Notes: generated by a model not told the origin, from the letters alone. Counted from the stretch's first letter, positions 1-8,890 are shown. The stretch: 64,000 bases of DNA from Bradyrhizobium tropiciagri (GCF_018130505.1 NZ_JAFCKH010000001.1:806001-870000); one strand, 5' to 3'. A program made the numbers and translations.

Positions 1-437
1 AGATCGAGCTGTTCGATTCCGGAGATATCGCGTTGATGAAGGACCTCCTAGCGGACGGTACCTTGCAGGGGCCGATCCTGTGTTCCTTTGTGATGGGAGT
101 TCGCTACGGCTTCCAACCCGGACCGGAGACCGTGCTCTACGCACGTAATCTGCTGCCGAGCGACGCCGAATTCACGGCGATCGGAATCGGCAAGGCCGCA
201 TTCCCGTCGGTTGCGCTATCGTACCTGGCAGGCGGTCACGTGCGGGTCGGCCTGGAGGATTCGGTCTATCTCTCCCGCGGGCAGTTTGCCAAGTCGAATG
301 GGGAGATGGTGACGAAGGCGCGCCGCATCGTCGAGGATCTCGGCGGTCAGATCGCGACCTGTTCGCAGGCCAGAGAGATCGTCGGCCTGGCGACGCCGCG
401 CACTGCTACGCGCGTTGCGCAGGAGAACCGGACATGA
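1..437 (+). CDS. Beta-keto acid cleavage enzyme (BKACE, DUF849), 5' truncated by window edge
   Basis: The frame is open from the first bases of the window, so only the C-terminal part (about 145 residues) is present. The GHVRVGLEDS segment followed by SRGQFAKSN and a final KARRIVEDLGG stretch is typical of the DUF849/BKACE TIM-barrel family, in which beta-keto acids are condensed with acetyl-CoA and cleaved in a Zn-dependent reaction. The specific keto acid cannot be told from this fragment. The stop overlaps the ATG of the next gene by four bases, so the two are translationally coupled. An internal TTG or ATG near base 33 is not needed as a start because the frame continues upstream. Confidence 0.8.
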   Translation, partial: IELFDSGDIALMKDLLADGTLQGPILCSFVMGVRYGFQPGPETVLYARNLLPSDAEFTAIGIGKAAFPSVALSYLAGGHVRVGLEDSVYLSRGQFAKSNGEMVTKARRIVEDLGGQIATCSQAREIVGLATPRTATRVAQENRT

Positions 438-1462
438 CACTCACCCTTTCTGACGCGGGCAGCGCGCCCATGATCGTCGAGGCGGATTGCGTGAGGATCA
501 ACGCAAAGGCGCCGAATGTGAACGCCGTGAGGCTGGCGCGGGAGACGCGAACGATCCGCCGCGGGCAGGGCGAAGTTCTGGTCCGGATCGAAGCTGCGGG
601 CGTCAATCCATCTGACGTCAAGGCCACGACCGGGCTGATGCCATACGCGGTCTTTCCTCGGACTCCCGGTCGGGATTTTGCCGGCACGGTCATCGACGGT
701 CCTGCAAGCTGGCTTGGCCAGGCGGTGTTCGGCAGCTCCGGCGACCTCGGAATCCGTCGCGATGGATCGCACGCCTCGCATCTTGCCGTTGAGGCCGATG
801 CGCTGGTGCGCAAGCCCGGCGGAATGTCGATGGAAGAGGCGGCCGGGATCGGCGTGCCGTTCGTCACCGCGATCGAAGGCTTTCGGCGCACCGGAATGCC
901 AAAGCAAGGGGAGTTCGTCCTGGTGTTCGGGGCGAACGGGAAAGTAGGCCAGGCAGCCGTTCAGATCGCGACCTCGCGAGGCGCCAACGTGATCGGCGTT
1001 GTCCGCAAGGACGAGCCGTATCAGGGGCACGCAAACACGGCGATCGAAGTCATCAACTCCGCAGCGGTCGAGGTGCCGAAAGCTGTCCTCGGGCTGACGG
1101 GAGGACGAGGCGTCGACATCGTCTTCAATACGGTCGGCGATCCCTACTTCCAGGATGCCAACCGTTCGCTGGCCAAGGATGGCCGACAGATCCTGATCGC
1201 CGCGGTCAACAGGATCGTCGAGTTCGACATATTGGCGTTCTATCGTGCCCGCCACACCTATGTGGGTGTCGATACGCTCGGCTTTTCGTCGATCGAGAGC
1301 GCGAACGTGTTGCGCAGCATGATGCATGGGTTCGACGATGGCTCGCTTCGGCCATTCCCGATCGTGCCGACGTCGATCTATTCGCTGGGGGACGCCGAGG
1401 CTGCGTATGCGGCCGTGATCGGATCGTCCCGCGACCGCATCATCCTGCGGCCGGGGAGCTGA
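434..1462 (+). CDS. Zinc-independent MDR oxidoreductase (quinone oxidoreductase-like)
   Basis: This is a 342-residue medium-chain dehydrogenase/reductase. The N-terminal GroES-like part holds the family stretch AAGVNPSDVK (about residues 54-63) and PGRDFAGTV. The Rossmann domain holds GANGKVGQAA (about 166-175) for NAD(P)H binding. The Cys cluster of the zinc-containing alcohol dehydrogenases is absent, which points to the quinone oxidoreductase or enoyl reductase branch. The ATG overlaps the stop of the BKACE gene and is preceded by AGGAG, which fixes the start. The cupin gene follows after 3 bases, so the three genes form one operon, probably for breakdown of a carbonyl compound. The substrate is not known. 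Confidence 0.85.
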   Translation: MTLTLSDAGSAPMIVEADCVRINAKAPNVNAVRLARETRTIRRGQGEVLVRIEAAGVNPSDVKATTGLMPYAVFPRTPGRDFAGTVIDGPASWLGQAVFGSSGDLGIRRDGSHASHLAVEADALVRKPGGMSMEEAAGIGVPFVTAIEGFRRTGMPKQGEFVLVFGANGKVGQAAVQIATSRGANVIGVVRKDEPYQGHANTAIEVINSAAVEVPKAVLGLTGGRGVDIVFNTVGDPYFQDANRSLAKDGRQILIAAVNRIVEFDILAFYRARHTYVGVDTLGFSSIESANVLRSMMHGFDDGSLRPFPIVPTSIYSLGDAEAAYAAVIGSSRDRIILRPGS

Positions 1463-1465
1463 TCG

Positions 1466-1828
1466 ATGCACGTCGTCCGCTTCGCGGAAGCGCCCGGCTA
1501 TGATGCGCCGGGTCACCACGACATGAAGATGGTTCGGCTCCAGGGCCGGGAGGCCGGTCCTGCCGAAACGATGTGGATCGGCGTTTCCGTGATCGCTCCC
1601 GATGGCGGAACCGTATTATCCGCTTCGCCTCAGGAGAAGATGTATGTCGTCCTCGAGGGCGAGGTGCATGTCTCGAACGGTTCGGAGGAGGTTGTGCTGG
1701 GCCGGTGGGATTCCTGCCGCATCGAGCCGGGTGAGGATCGCCGTCTCACCAACAGAAGCAAAACGCCCGCGAGCCTGCTTCTGGTCATGCCGCTGAGCGC
1801 GGAAGAGCGCCCGGCGCAGGGGCGATAG
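1466..1828 (+). CDS. Small cupin-domain protein
   Basis: A 120-residue single-domain protein with the cupin core: a YVVLEGEVHVS strand pair (about residues 53-63) and a later PGEDRRLTNRS turn. The classical metal-binding His pairs of cupin motif 1 are not obvious, so it may be a non-metal or divergent cupin. It starts 3 bases after the MDR gene and closes the operon that ends at the hairpin overlapping its stop codon. A role in binding or isomerising the pathway intermediate is only an inference from its neighbours. Confidence 0.7.
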   Translation: MHVVRFAEAPGYDAPGHHDMKMVRLQGREAGPAETMWIGVSVIAPDGGTVLSASPQEKMYVVLEGEVHVSNGSEEVVLGRWDSCRIEPGEDRRLTNRSKTPASLLLVMPLSAEERPAQGR

Positions 1829-1853
1829 CGGAACGGTTCGAAATTCGTTCCGC
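1828..1853. terminator. Hairpin between convergent cupin and DoxX genes
   Basis: GCGGAACG at 1828-1835 pairs with CGTTCCGC at 1846-1853 across a 10-base loop. The stem is a perfect 8 bp and begins at the last base of the cupin stop codon. It lies between two converging transcription units, so a bidirectional terminator is the simplest reading. Confidence 0.55.
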
Positions 1854-1915
1854 CGGGACGATGGTGGAGCGTTGCCGGTCGTATGACAGCGCGGACCGGC
1901 GCTCATGCGCACTCG

Positions 1916-2254
1916 TCAGCTGATCAAACCCAATGTCTGGACTGCGATCATCATGTCGATCGCGAGCAGCACCAGCGGGTACTCCAGCCGCATCAGGCTG
2001 CGATCCCTCGCGAACGTCACGATGACGCCGAGCAGAATGATCGCCGCGAGGGCGCAACCCAGCATTCGGAACGGAACGACGATCAAGGCGATCGCGGCGG
2101 CCCATTCGGCGAGCCCCACGGACATCCGCAGGCCATCCGAATATCCCCATTTGGCAAACTCCTCCCGGATGAAATCCGGGCCGGCGAGGTTGAGCCCGCC
2201 CGCCCAGATCAACACCGCCGATAGCAGGATCGGTAGCAAGTGGCTGCTGATCAT
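1916..2254 (-). CDS. DoxX-like small membrane protein
   Basis: A 112-residue, almost entirely hydrophobic protein with four predicted membrane helices (about residues 5-25, 45-65, 66-84 and 93-110) and a GLAEWAAAIALI segment typical of the DoxX/DoxX-like family. The family is found in the inner membrane, is often linked to redox or sulfur metabolism, and has no single known reaction. It lies 6 bases downstream of the RidA-family gene on the same strand, so the two are probably co-transcribed. Confidence 0.7.
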   Translation of the reverse strand: MISSHLLPILLSAVLIWAGGLNLAGPDFIREEFAKWGYSDGLRMSVGLAEWAAAIALIVVPFRMLGCALAAIILLGVIVTFARDRSLMRLEYPLVLLAIDMMIAVQTLGLIS

Positions 2255-2260
2255 CAGCGA

Positions 2261-2725
2261 TCAGCGTCCCTTGGGCAGGGCGGCAATCATGTCGAGCTCG
2301 ACGCGCGCGCCCGGCGTGGAAAGCTGATTGATGCACACCGTGGTGCTCGCGGGCGTCCAGCTGCCGAAATATTCCTTCAACACGGCCACCATTCCATCCT
2401 GGTCGCGGATATCGGTCAGATACTTCGTGACCTTGACGACGTCGGTCCAGGCCAGCCCCTCATGGTCGAGAATCGTCTTGATCGTCTCCATGGCGCGCCG
2501 CGTCTGGTCCTCGATCGAATTGGGATGATCGTGCTCGCTCAGCGCGTGCGGATGCTTGTGATAGAGCGGCGAGGGCGTTGCGCCGGAAATGAAGAGCAGT
2601 CCGCACGGGCTCTCCACCCGTATCGCCGGCGCGTAGGGCATGTCGACCTTGCGCTCGGGAATGGTCTGAACTTCCTTGATCTCGGGATTGGTGGGGGACG
2701 TTGCGAACGCGGGTTTGCGAGTCAT
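2261..2725 (-). CDS. RidA/YjgF/YER057c/UK114 family protein
   Basis: A 154-residue Rid-family protein, with LLFISGATPSP and the C-terminal VELDMIAALP block. RidA proteins hydrolyse reactive enamines or imines; more distant members act in catabolic pathways. In the conserved catalytic position of RidA an Arg sits next to the final V-E-hydrophobic strand; here the string is GARVELDMIA, which agrees. An upstream extension to base 2806 is open, but the ATG at 2725 has a better match to family length and a GGATGG purine tract upstream. The longer form would start inside the LacI-type palindrome at 2802-2815. Confidence 0.8.
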   Translation of the reverse strand: MTRKPAFATSPTNPEIKEVQTIPERKVDMPYAPAIRVESPCGLLFISGATPSPLYHKHPHALSEHDHPNSIEDQTRRAMETIKTILDHEGLAWTDVVKVTKYLTDIRDQDGMVAVLKEYFGSWTPASTTVCINQLSTPGARVELDMIAALPKGR

Positions 2726-2801
2726 CTTCAGTGTCCATCCGTCTGTTTTTTGCGAGAGCGACCAATTGATCGACCGCATCATACGCTCGATTGATAAAAT
2801 C

Positions 2802-2815
2802 TGCAATCGCTTGCA
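2802..2815. promoter_or_regulatory. LacI-family operator (site 1), in front of the RidA gene
   Basis: The sequence is TGCAATCGCTTGCA, a 14-bp palindrome with one mismatched central pair and the central CpG typical of LacI/GalR operators. It lies about 77 bases upstream of the RidA-family start. Near-identical sites occur at 2967 and 8823. Confidence 0.65.
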
Positions 2816-2966
2816 AAATTGTCGCAGCAGTGTCTGCTGTTCGCGTTGGTGCTGGACTGTTCAATCAAAGCACTGAAAATACTTACATTAATCCACTTCT
2901 GAATACAGATGAGCGTATCTGGCTCGGAATCCCCAGGCGCCTGCAACAATAATTTCGACTTGTTTA

Positions 2967-2980
2967 TGCAATCGATTGCG
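2967..2980. promoter_or_regulatory. LacI-family operator (site 2), in front of the ABC sugar importer
   Basis: TGCAATCGATTGCG is palindromic in all but the outermost base pair, with a central CG. It lies 50 bases upstream of the chosen GTG start of the importer ATPase gene, where binding would block transcription. It matches the sites at 2802 and 8823. Confidence 0.7.
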
Positions 2981-3029
2981 GTATTGTCATTGCAACCGAG
3001 CTAAACGTCACTCACGGCGGGATGGATAC

Positions 3030-4595
3030 GTGAAACCCAAAGAGCGATCGCAGTGTGGCTCTGTCGATGAAGCGAGTTCGTTCGCGTCGGTGACAAATTC
3101 CGACGCCGGCGGTGCGCCGCTGTTGCGCCTCGCGAACATCCGCAAGTCGTTCCCCGGCGTGCATGCGCTCAGGAACGCATCGCTCGACATCCATGCCGGC
3201 GAGGTCCACGTCATCCTCGGTCAGAATGGCGCCGGCAAATCGTCCCTGATCAAGGTGCTGTGTGGCGCCTACATCGCCGACGGCGGAGATATCGAATTCG
3301 GCGGCAAGAAAGTATCTGTCCGCGGTCCCGCCGATGCCAGCGCGCTTGGCGTCGCCGTGATCTTCCAGGAGTTCTCGCTCGCGCCGTATCTCGACATCGC
3401 GCAGAACATCTTTCTCGGGCGCGAGCAGGGCTTCATGCGTCTCGGCCTGGTCGACAAGGCGGCGATGCGCCGGGCAGCACGCGACATTCTCCGTCAGCTG
3501 GGACTCGACTACGATCCCGCGACGTTCGCAGCCGACCTCGGAGTCGCGCAGCAACAGATGGTCGAGATCGCCAAGGCGCTTTCCCAGAACGCGCGCATCC
3601 TGGTGATGGACGAGCCCACCGCGGCGATTTCGGAGCGCGAAGCCGACAGGTTGTTCGAGGTGATCGAGCGGCTCAAGCGTCAGGGCGTCGCGATCGTCTA
3701 CATCTCCCATCGCATGAAGGAGGTTCAGGCGCTCGGCGACCGCATCACCGTCATGCGCGACGGCGCCGTCGTCGATAGCTTCCAGCGCGGCCAGGTCAGC
3801 GCGGAAGAGATGGTGCGCGCGATGATCGGCCGTTCGCTGGACTCGCTGTCGCGACGCGAGCCGCGCCCCGCAGGAGCCGTCGTTCTCGCTGCGCGTCATC
3901 TGCGCACCGCGAAGCTCGCTGATATCTCGTTGGAAGTCCGCGCCGGCGAGGTCGTCGGTCTCGCAGGGCTGGTCGGCTCGGGTCGCACCGAAGTGGTCCG
4001 TGCGATCTTCGGCGCAGATCCGCTGACCGCGGGAGACCTGGAATTCGACGGGGCGCCGCTGGCAGCGCGTCCCGATCGCAGCGCACGCAAGGGTATGGCG
4101 TTGTTACCGGAAGATCGCAAGCGGGAGGGGCTGGCGCTGCCGCTGGCGGTTCGCGACAACGCCACCGCCGCTTCGATGTGGCGGCTGTTCCGTCGCGGCT
4201 GGTTCAGCCCGGCGACGGCGGAGCGCGTGTGCGCCGACCTGATCGGGCGTCTCAAGGTCGCGACGCCGGGAAGCGCCCAGTTGGTGCGGCATCTCAGCGG
4301 CGGCAATCAGCAGAAGATCGTTCTCGGCAAATGGCTCGCGGCCGGCTCACGCCTGTTCATGCTCGACGAACCGACCCGCGGCGTCGATGTCGCAGCCAAG
4401 GCGGAGATCTACCGGCTGATCGACGAGCTGGTGCGCGACGGGGCGGCCGTGCTGATGATCAGCTCCGAGCTGCCGGAGCTGCTGCATCTCTGCGACCGCG
4501 CCTATGTGATGCGGGACTATCGCATCGTCGGCCACCTCGACCGCGACAATCTCTCCGAGAGGGCCATTCTGGATCTGGCGGTGCATCATGTCTGA
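3030..4595 (+). CDS. Ribose-type sugar ABC importer, tandem ATP-binding subunit (RbsA/MglA family)
   Basis: A 521-residue protein with two fused nucleotide-binding domains. The first has Walker A GQNGAGKSS, a GVAQQQMVEIAKAL signature region and Walker B LVMDEPT. The second has the degenerate Walker A GLVGSGRTEV usual in this family, followed by the signature LSGGNQQK and LFMLDEPTRGVD. It powers import of a monosaccharide or polyol by the two permeases that follow. The GTG at 3030 was chosen because an in-frame TTG at 2976 lies inside the operator palindrome. The gene overlaps the first permease by 8 bases. Confidence 0.9.
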   Translation: MKPKERSQCGSVDEASSFASVTNSDAGGAPLLRLANIRKSFPGVHALRNASLDIHAGEVHVILGQNGAGKSSLIKVLCGAYIADGGDIEFGGKKVSVRGPADASALGVAVIFQEFSLAPYLDIAQNIFLGREQGFMRLGLVDKAAMRRAARDILRQLGLDYDPATFAADLGVAQQQMVEIAKALSQNARILVMDEPTAAISEREADRLFEVIERLKRQGVAIVYISHRMKEVQALGDRITVMRDGAVVDSFQRGQVSAEEMVRAMIGRSLDSLSRREPRPAGAVVLAARHLRTAKLADISLEVRAGEVVGLAGLVGSGRTEVVRAIFGADPLTAGDLEFDGAPLAARPDRSARKGMALLPEDRKREGLALPLAVRDNATAASMWRLFRRGWFSPATAERVCADLIGRLKVATPGSAQLVRHLSGGNQQKIVLGKWLAAGSRLFMLDEPTRGVDVAAKAEIYRLIDELVRDGAAVLMISSELPELLHLCDRAYVMRDYRIVGHLDRDNLSERAILDLAVHHV

Positions 4596-5568
4596 TCAAA
4601 CGCTCCCGGGCTCTCCGGTTACTGTCGGCGGATATCTTGCCCGCGTCCCCGGTGTCGCCTTCATCCTGCTGGCGATGGTCGTGGCGTTCCAGATCGGAAA
4701 CCCGCGCTTTCTCTCCATTACCAATCTGTCGAATGTCGGCTTGCAGGCCTCGCTTCTCCTGATGCTGGCTCTGCCGATGACACTGGTCATCCTGACGTCC
4801 GGCCTCGATCTATCGGTCGGGGCGCTGATCGGGCTCGCCGCGGTGATCATCGCGACCCTGCTGGTTGCCGGATGGAGCATCTTCTCCGCGCTGGCCGCCG
4901 CCGTGGCCCTCGGGCTCGTGGTCGGGCTGTTGAACGGATTCATGATCAGCTACCTCGCGCTTCCCGCCTTTGTGGTGACTCTAGGCACGATGGGGCTTTG
5001 CGAAGGGCTGGCCCTTGCGCTGACGAACGGCGAGCCGATCGGAGGATTCACGCCGGCGCTCGAGGCATTCTACCGCGCGGCGGTGTTCGGCATTCCTGTC
5101 CCGGTGCTCGTGGCGGCGGCATTCTACGGCCTGCTGTACCTCGTGCTCTATCGCACGCGGTTCGGGATCTACATCTTCGCCGTCGGCGGCAACAAGGATG
5201 CCGTTCACCTTGCGGGCATCAGGGCCAATCTCGTCCACATGGCGGTTTACGTTGTCTGCAGCGTCTCGGTTGCCCTTTCGGCGGTGCTGCTGCTCGGCCG
5301 TACCAACTCCGCTCACCCAACGGTCGCGGTCGGCATGGAGTTCGAGGCGATCGCCGCGGTCGTGCTTGGCGGAACGTCGTTCGAGAAGGGGCAGGGGTGG
5401 CTGTTCGGCACCGTGCTCGGTGTCCTCGCGATCACCGTGCTGCGCAACGGGCTCAATGTTCTCTCGGTCGAACCATCGCTGCAGGTGGTCTGCGTCGGCG
5501 TACTGCTGATTGCTGCATTGCTGATCGACCGCAACCGCAAACGGCCTGTCGCGAGGATCACAGAATGA
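4588..5568 (+). CDS. Ribose-type sugar ABC importer permease 1 (RbsC family)
   Basis: A 326-residue inner-membrane protein with 8 to 10 hydrophobic helices. It carries the family's GLDLSVGALIGL stretch (about residues 72-83), a YLALPAFVVTLGTM segment and AAVVLGGTSFEKGQG in the cytoplasmic coupling region. The ATG overlaps the ATPase gene and the stop overlaps the second permease, which signals a tightly coupled operon. Together with permease 2 it would form the translocation pore as a heterodimer. Confidence 0.9.
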   Translation: MSDQTLPGSPVTVGGYLARVPGVAFILLAMVVAFQIGNPRFLSITNLSNVGLQASLLLMLALPMTLVILTSGLDLSVGALIGLAAVIIATLLVAGWSIFSALAAAVALGLVVGLLNGFMISYLALPAFVVTLGTMGLCEGLALALTNGEPIGGFTPALEAFYRAAVFGIPVPVLVAAAFYGLLYLVLYRTRFGIYIFAVGGNKDAVHLAGIRANLVHMAVYVVCSVSVALSAVLLLGRTNSAHPTVAVGMEFEAIAAVVLGGTSFEKGQGWLFGTVLGVLAITVLRNGLNVLSVEPSLQVVCVGVLLIAALLIDRNRKRPVARITE

Positions 5569-6533
5569 CCACACTCCAGGCTCCCGTGTCGACTGCTCTG
5601 CCGGCCGTTCCGGTCCCCATGCTGGTTCGTTTGGCCATCATCGTGGTGATCTGTGTTGCGCTCTCCCTGATCAGTCCGGCCTTCGCCACCATCGACAATG
5701 CCCTCAACCTGCTGCGGCAGGCGAGCCTGCTGTTCCTGGTGGCTTCCGGGCTCACTTTGGTCATCATCGGTGGCGGACTCGATCTGTCGATCGGTGCCAA
5801 TCTGACCTTGTGTGCATGTCTGTCCGCATCGGTGATCAAGCTGACCGGACAACCGGTCGCCGGGGTTGCCGTTGCGCTTGGCTGCGGCACGCTCGTCGGC
5901 CTGACCAACGGCCTCTTGATCAATCGCCTCAAGATCCCGGCTTTCCTGGCGACGTTCGGCATGCTGTGGGTCGCGCAGGGAATTGCCTATTGGTTCATGG
6001 CCGGCCAGGTGATCTACGGGTTTCCTGCCGCGTTTCGGTTCTTCGGCGGCGGCTTCTGGCTCGGCGTGCCTGTCCCGATCTGGGTGATGCTGGCCGTCGG
6101 CGCCGGATGCCTGATCTTCCTCACGCGCACCACGATCGGCCGCGAGGTGTATGTGATGGGCGCCAACGAGGCGGCGGCATCACTGTCGGGAATCCCGATC
6201 GCCCGCCGCCGCATGTTGCTGTACGCGCTGAGCGGCTTTGCCGCCGGGCTCGCCGCTCTGATCTATGTGGCGCGGCTGAACGCTGCCGAGCCGGGTATCG
6301 GCGAGCCGCTGCTGTTGCCCGCGATCGCGGCCGTTCTGGTCGGCGGCACCTCGCTGTTCGGCGGCAGCGGCAGCATCCTCGGGACGCTGTCGGGTGCCGT
6401 CATTCTCACCCTGATTGTCGCGGCCCTCAATCTGCTGAATGTCGGTTCCGCTTGGCATCCGTTTGTCACCGGAGCCGTCATCCTGCTCGCGATGCTGACC
6501 GATGCATTTGCGGCGCGCCGCGCCGGTCACTGA
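5565..6533 (+). CDS. Ribose-type sugar ABC importer permease 2 (RbsC family)
   Basis: A 322-residue paralogue of the preceding permease with the same landmarks: GGGLDLSIGANLTL, KIPAFLATFGMLWV and AAVLVGGTSLFGGSG. The ATG at 5565 overlaps the previous stop (ATGA arrangement). Two different permeases in one operon point to a heterodimeric pore, a known variant of the carbohydrate-uptake family 2 importers. The binding protein follows after 70 bases. Confidence 0.88.
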   Translation: MTTLQAPVSTALPAVPVPMLVRLAIIVVICVALSLISPAFATIDNALNLLRQASLLFLVASGLTLVIIGGGLDLSIGANLTLCACLSASVIKLTGQPVAGVAVALGCGTLVGLTNGLLINRLKIPAFLATFGMLWVAQGIAYWFMAGQVIYGFPAAFRFFGGGFWLGVPVPIWVMLAVGAGCLIFLTRTTIGREVYVMGANEAAASLSGIPIARRRMLLYALSGFAAGLAALIYVARLNAAEPGIGEPLLLPAIAAVLVGGTSLFGGSGSILGTLSGAVILTLIVAALNLLNVGSAWHPFVTGAVILLAMLTDAFAARRAGH

Positions 6534-6603
6534 ATTTCCGAACGTCGGTTGTGCGCGCGGAGTGGCGCGACAGCCGACGGCGTCAACAACGAGGAGGAAT
6601 CCA

Positions 6604-7578
6604 ATGCGGAACAAGATCACCGTCACTCTCACCGTCGCTGCCCTGGCGTGGCTCGGTTCGTCGCACAGCACGCTGGCCGATGGCGAAATCGTCGCCGCCT
6701 TCACCAAGAACCAGGTCGATCCGCATTTCGAGGGTGTGCGGGCCGGCGTGGAGCAGATGGCAAAGAAGATGCACGCAACGGTTCGGCAATACGTCCCCAC
6801 GAAGCCGAACAACATCACGGAAGGCATGTCGCAGCTCGAGGATGTCGGCGTGACCAAGCCCGCGGTCATCCTGTTCATGCCGATCGACCCGAAGGCGCAG
6901 CTGCCGACGATCAAGCGCCTGATCGAGGGCGGCACGCCGATCGTGAACTACAACGACAAGGCCGGCGACGCTCCCTATCTCTCCTTTGTCGGCGAGGATG
7001 ACTACAAGCTGGCTTACGACATCGCCAAGACGCTGTTCGAGCACCTCGGCGGCAAGGGCAACGTGGTCATCCTGGAAGGCGTCAAGGGATCCAACACCGG
7101 CGACGAGCGCAAGCGTGGCTTCGATGCGGCACTCAAGGAATATCCGAACATCAAATTGCTCGCGTCGCAGCCGGCGAATTTCCAGCGTCTGCTGGGCCTG
7201 CAGGTGATGGAGAACTTCATCCAGCAGTTCAGCGACATCGACGGTGTGCTTTCGGCGGCGGATGCGTCGGCGTTGGGGGCGGCGGAAGCGCTGAAGTCGG
7301 CTGGCCGGACCAAGACCGCCGTGGTCTCGATCAATGGCGTGCCGGAAGCGGTCGAAGCCGTCAAGGAAGGCAGCCTGCTGGCGATCGCGGAGTTCAACGG
7401 CTTCAAGATCGGCTGTGTCGCAACGGAGATCGGCCTGCGGGCCATTCGTGGTGAAAAGACGCCGAAGCGCCTGCTGATTCCCGGCGCAATCATCACCAAG
7501 GCCAACTTCGCCGAGTGGCTGGTCCCGTACGACAAGCGCACCTGTCCGACCGCTGAGAGCTACGCCGCCGGGCAGTGA
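6604..7578 (+). CDS. Sugar ABC importer periplasmic substrate-binding protein (type I, Peripla_BP_4)
   Basis: A 324-residue exported protein. A signal peptide covers about residues 1-22 with an ALA-type end near STLADG. The mature part resembles the ribose/galactose-binding family: EIVAAFTKNQVDPHFEGV at the start, PIVNYNDKAG, NVVILEGVKGSNTGDERKRGF, and a hinge-region GVLSAADASALGA. The start ATG at 6604 has a GAGGAGGAA ribosome site. Ligand identity (pentose, hexose or polyol) cannot be read from sequence alone. It is the last gene of the importer operon. Confidence 0.88.
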   Translation: MRNKITVTLTVAALAWLGSSHSTLADGEIVAAFTKNQVDPHFEGVRAGVEQMAKKMHATVRQYVPTKPNNITEGMSQLEDVGVTKPAVILFMPIDPKAQLPTIKRLIEGGTPIVNYNDKAGDAPYLSFVGEDDYKLAYDIAKTLFEHLGGKGNVVILEGVKGSNTGDERKRGFDAALKEYPNIKLLASQPANFQRLLGLQVMENFIQQFSDIDGVLSAADASALGAAEALKSAGRTKTAVVSINGVPEAVEAVKEGSLLAIAEFNGFKIGCVATEIGLRAIRGEKTPKRLLIPGAIITKANFAEWLVPYDKRTCPTAESYAAGQ

Positions 7579-7591
7579 CGACAGCCGGCAG

Positions 7592-7608
7592 GGCTCCCGA
7601 TCGGAGTC
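7592..7608. terminator. Short hairpin after the sugar-binding protein gene
   Basis: GGCTCC (7592-7597) pairs with GGAGTC (7603-7608, one G-T pair) around a 5-base loop and is followed by TT. It sits between two convergent genes, the binding protein and the LacI regulator. The stem is short, so the call is tentative. Confidence 0.35.
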
Positions 7609-7692
7609 TTGAGGATGGGGACGAGAAAGCCGATCTGCCCGACTAGCGAAGCCGCCGCTCGCGCGCCTGACCGGTCGCGGGCCAAAGAACGG

Positions 7693-8742
7693 CTACTTCG
7701 TCGAAGGCGGAGCCGCGGTGGATTTGCGCACGATGAGCTTCGGCGGCAGCACGACGTTGCGGGCGGGAGCGTCGGGCTGCTCGATGGCCTGGTGCAGCAG
7801 ATCGGCGGCTTGCCGCCCCATTTCACGATGGCTGATTCTGATCGTGGTCAATGCGGGCGCGACCATGTCCACGAGGGGCATGTCGTTATGTCCGATGATC
7901 GAGATGGCACCCGGGCAGCTCAGACCGCGCTCATGCAGCACGTCGTAGGCGCCAAGCGCAAGGAGGTCGTTCGCAGCGGCGATCGCGGTGATGCCCCGGT
8001 GCGTGTCGAGCAGGCGCCGCATGGCAACGGCGCCCGCCTCGCGGGTGAAGGCGTCGGCAACTTCGCAAGGGGCGGCCGCCGCGTCAAAACCGTTCGCCGC
8101 CATTGCCTGGGCAAAGCCTCTGCGGCGCAGGAAGCCGGTCGAATGTCTGGTCGGGCCGGCCAGGTGGGCGATCCGCTTGTGCCCCAGTTCGCTCAGATGA
8201 TCGACGGCAAGCTGCATGCCGAGCGCATCGTCGGACACGACAGCCGAGAGCCGGGACTGGGTTTCGGCCCGGTTGACCAGCACGGCGGGCAGATTCCGCT
8301 CGATGCAGTACGCGACCAAAGGGTCATCGCGACTGACGGTCGCGAGGATCAGGCCATCGACCCGCCTCGCCATCAGCTTCGCGACAAGGTCGATCTGCCG
8401 CCCTTGCTCGTTGCCGACGTCGGAGACGATGACCGAATAGCCCTGCTCATCAAGCCGCTCGGTCGCTCCGCTCAGGATCGGGGCGAATACGGTGTTCGCG
8501 ATGTCGGGAACCAGAATGCCGACCAGCGAAGACCGGCCGGTGCGCAGGCTGGCTGCGACGGGATCAGGCTGATAGCCGAGCTTCTTTGCGGCCTTCAAGA
8601 TTCGCTCGACCACCGCCGGCATCACCATCGAGCGGGTAGCTGGATTGAGGGCGCGCGAGACCGTCGATGCGTGAACGCCGGAGAGCTCCGCCACCTCCTT
8701 CAGGGTGATGGTCGTCCGTTTGCCGTTCCGTTTGCCAGCCAT
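7693..8742 (-). CDS. LacI-family transcriptional repressor of the sugar importer
   Basis: A 349-residue regulator. The N-terminal helix-turn-helix (TLKEVAELSGVHASTVSRAL, about residues 13-32) and hinge helix (KKLGYQPDPVAASLRTG) are classical LacI. The C-terminal type I periplasmic-binding fold starts at SLVGILVPDIANTVF and is expected to bind the imported sugar as inducer. It is convergent with the importer operon. Copies of one palindrome lie at its own promoter, at the importer promoter and at the RidA promoter, so it probably controls all three and itself. Confidence 0.9.
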   Translation of the reverse strand: MAGKRNGKRTTITLKEVAELSGVHASTVSRALNPATRSMVMPAVVERILKAAKKLGYQPDPVAASLRTGRSSLVGILVPDIANTVFAPILSGATERLDEQGYSVIVSDVGNEQGRQIDLVAKLMARRVDGLILATVSRDDPLVAYCIERNLPAVLVNRAETQSRLSAVVSDDALGMQLAVDHLSELGHKRIAHLAGPTRHSTGFLRRRGFAQAMAANGFDAAAAPCEVADAFTREAGAVAMRRLLDTHRGITAIAAANDLLALGAYDVLHERGLSCPGAISIIGHNDMPLVDMVAPALTTIRISHREMGRQAADLLHQAIEQPDAPARNVVLPPKLIVRKSTAAPPSTK

Positions 8743-8822
8743 GGGTGCGAACGTGATACTGCTGATGCTACGACCCGAATCCCGGGACCTCCGGCAGACT
8801 TTACCGGACCGGAGAGCGGCCT

Positions 8823-8836
8823 TGCAATCGATTGTT
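8823..8836. promoter_or_regulatory. LacI-family operator (site 3), in front of the repressor gene
   Basis: TGCAATCGATTGTT keeps the 5'-half and centre of the other two sites and loses the last two bases of symmetry. It lies about 80 bases upstream of the LacI gene start and about 55 bases upstream of the divergent LysR gene, so it may serve autoregulation. Confidence 0.55.
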
Positions 8837-8890
8837 CCGCGGAACTAGCGTCGTTAGAGATGAATCTCCCAGCCTGCTGATGGCCCATTG

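Noticed and set aside
2976-3029. Upstream TTG start for the sugar importer ATPase
   Set aside because: It lies inside the LacI palindrome and adds a basic segment unlike the family; GTG at 3030 fits better.
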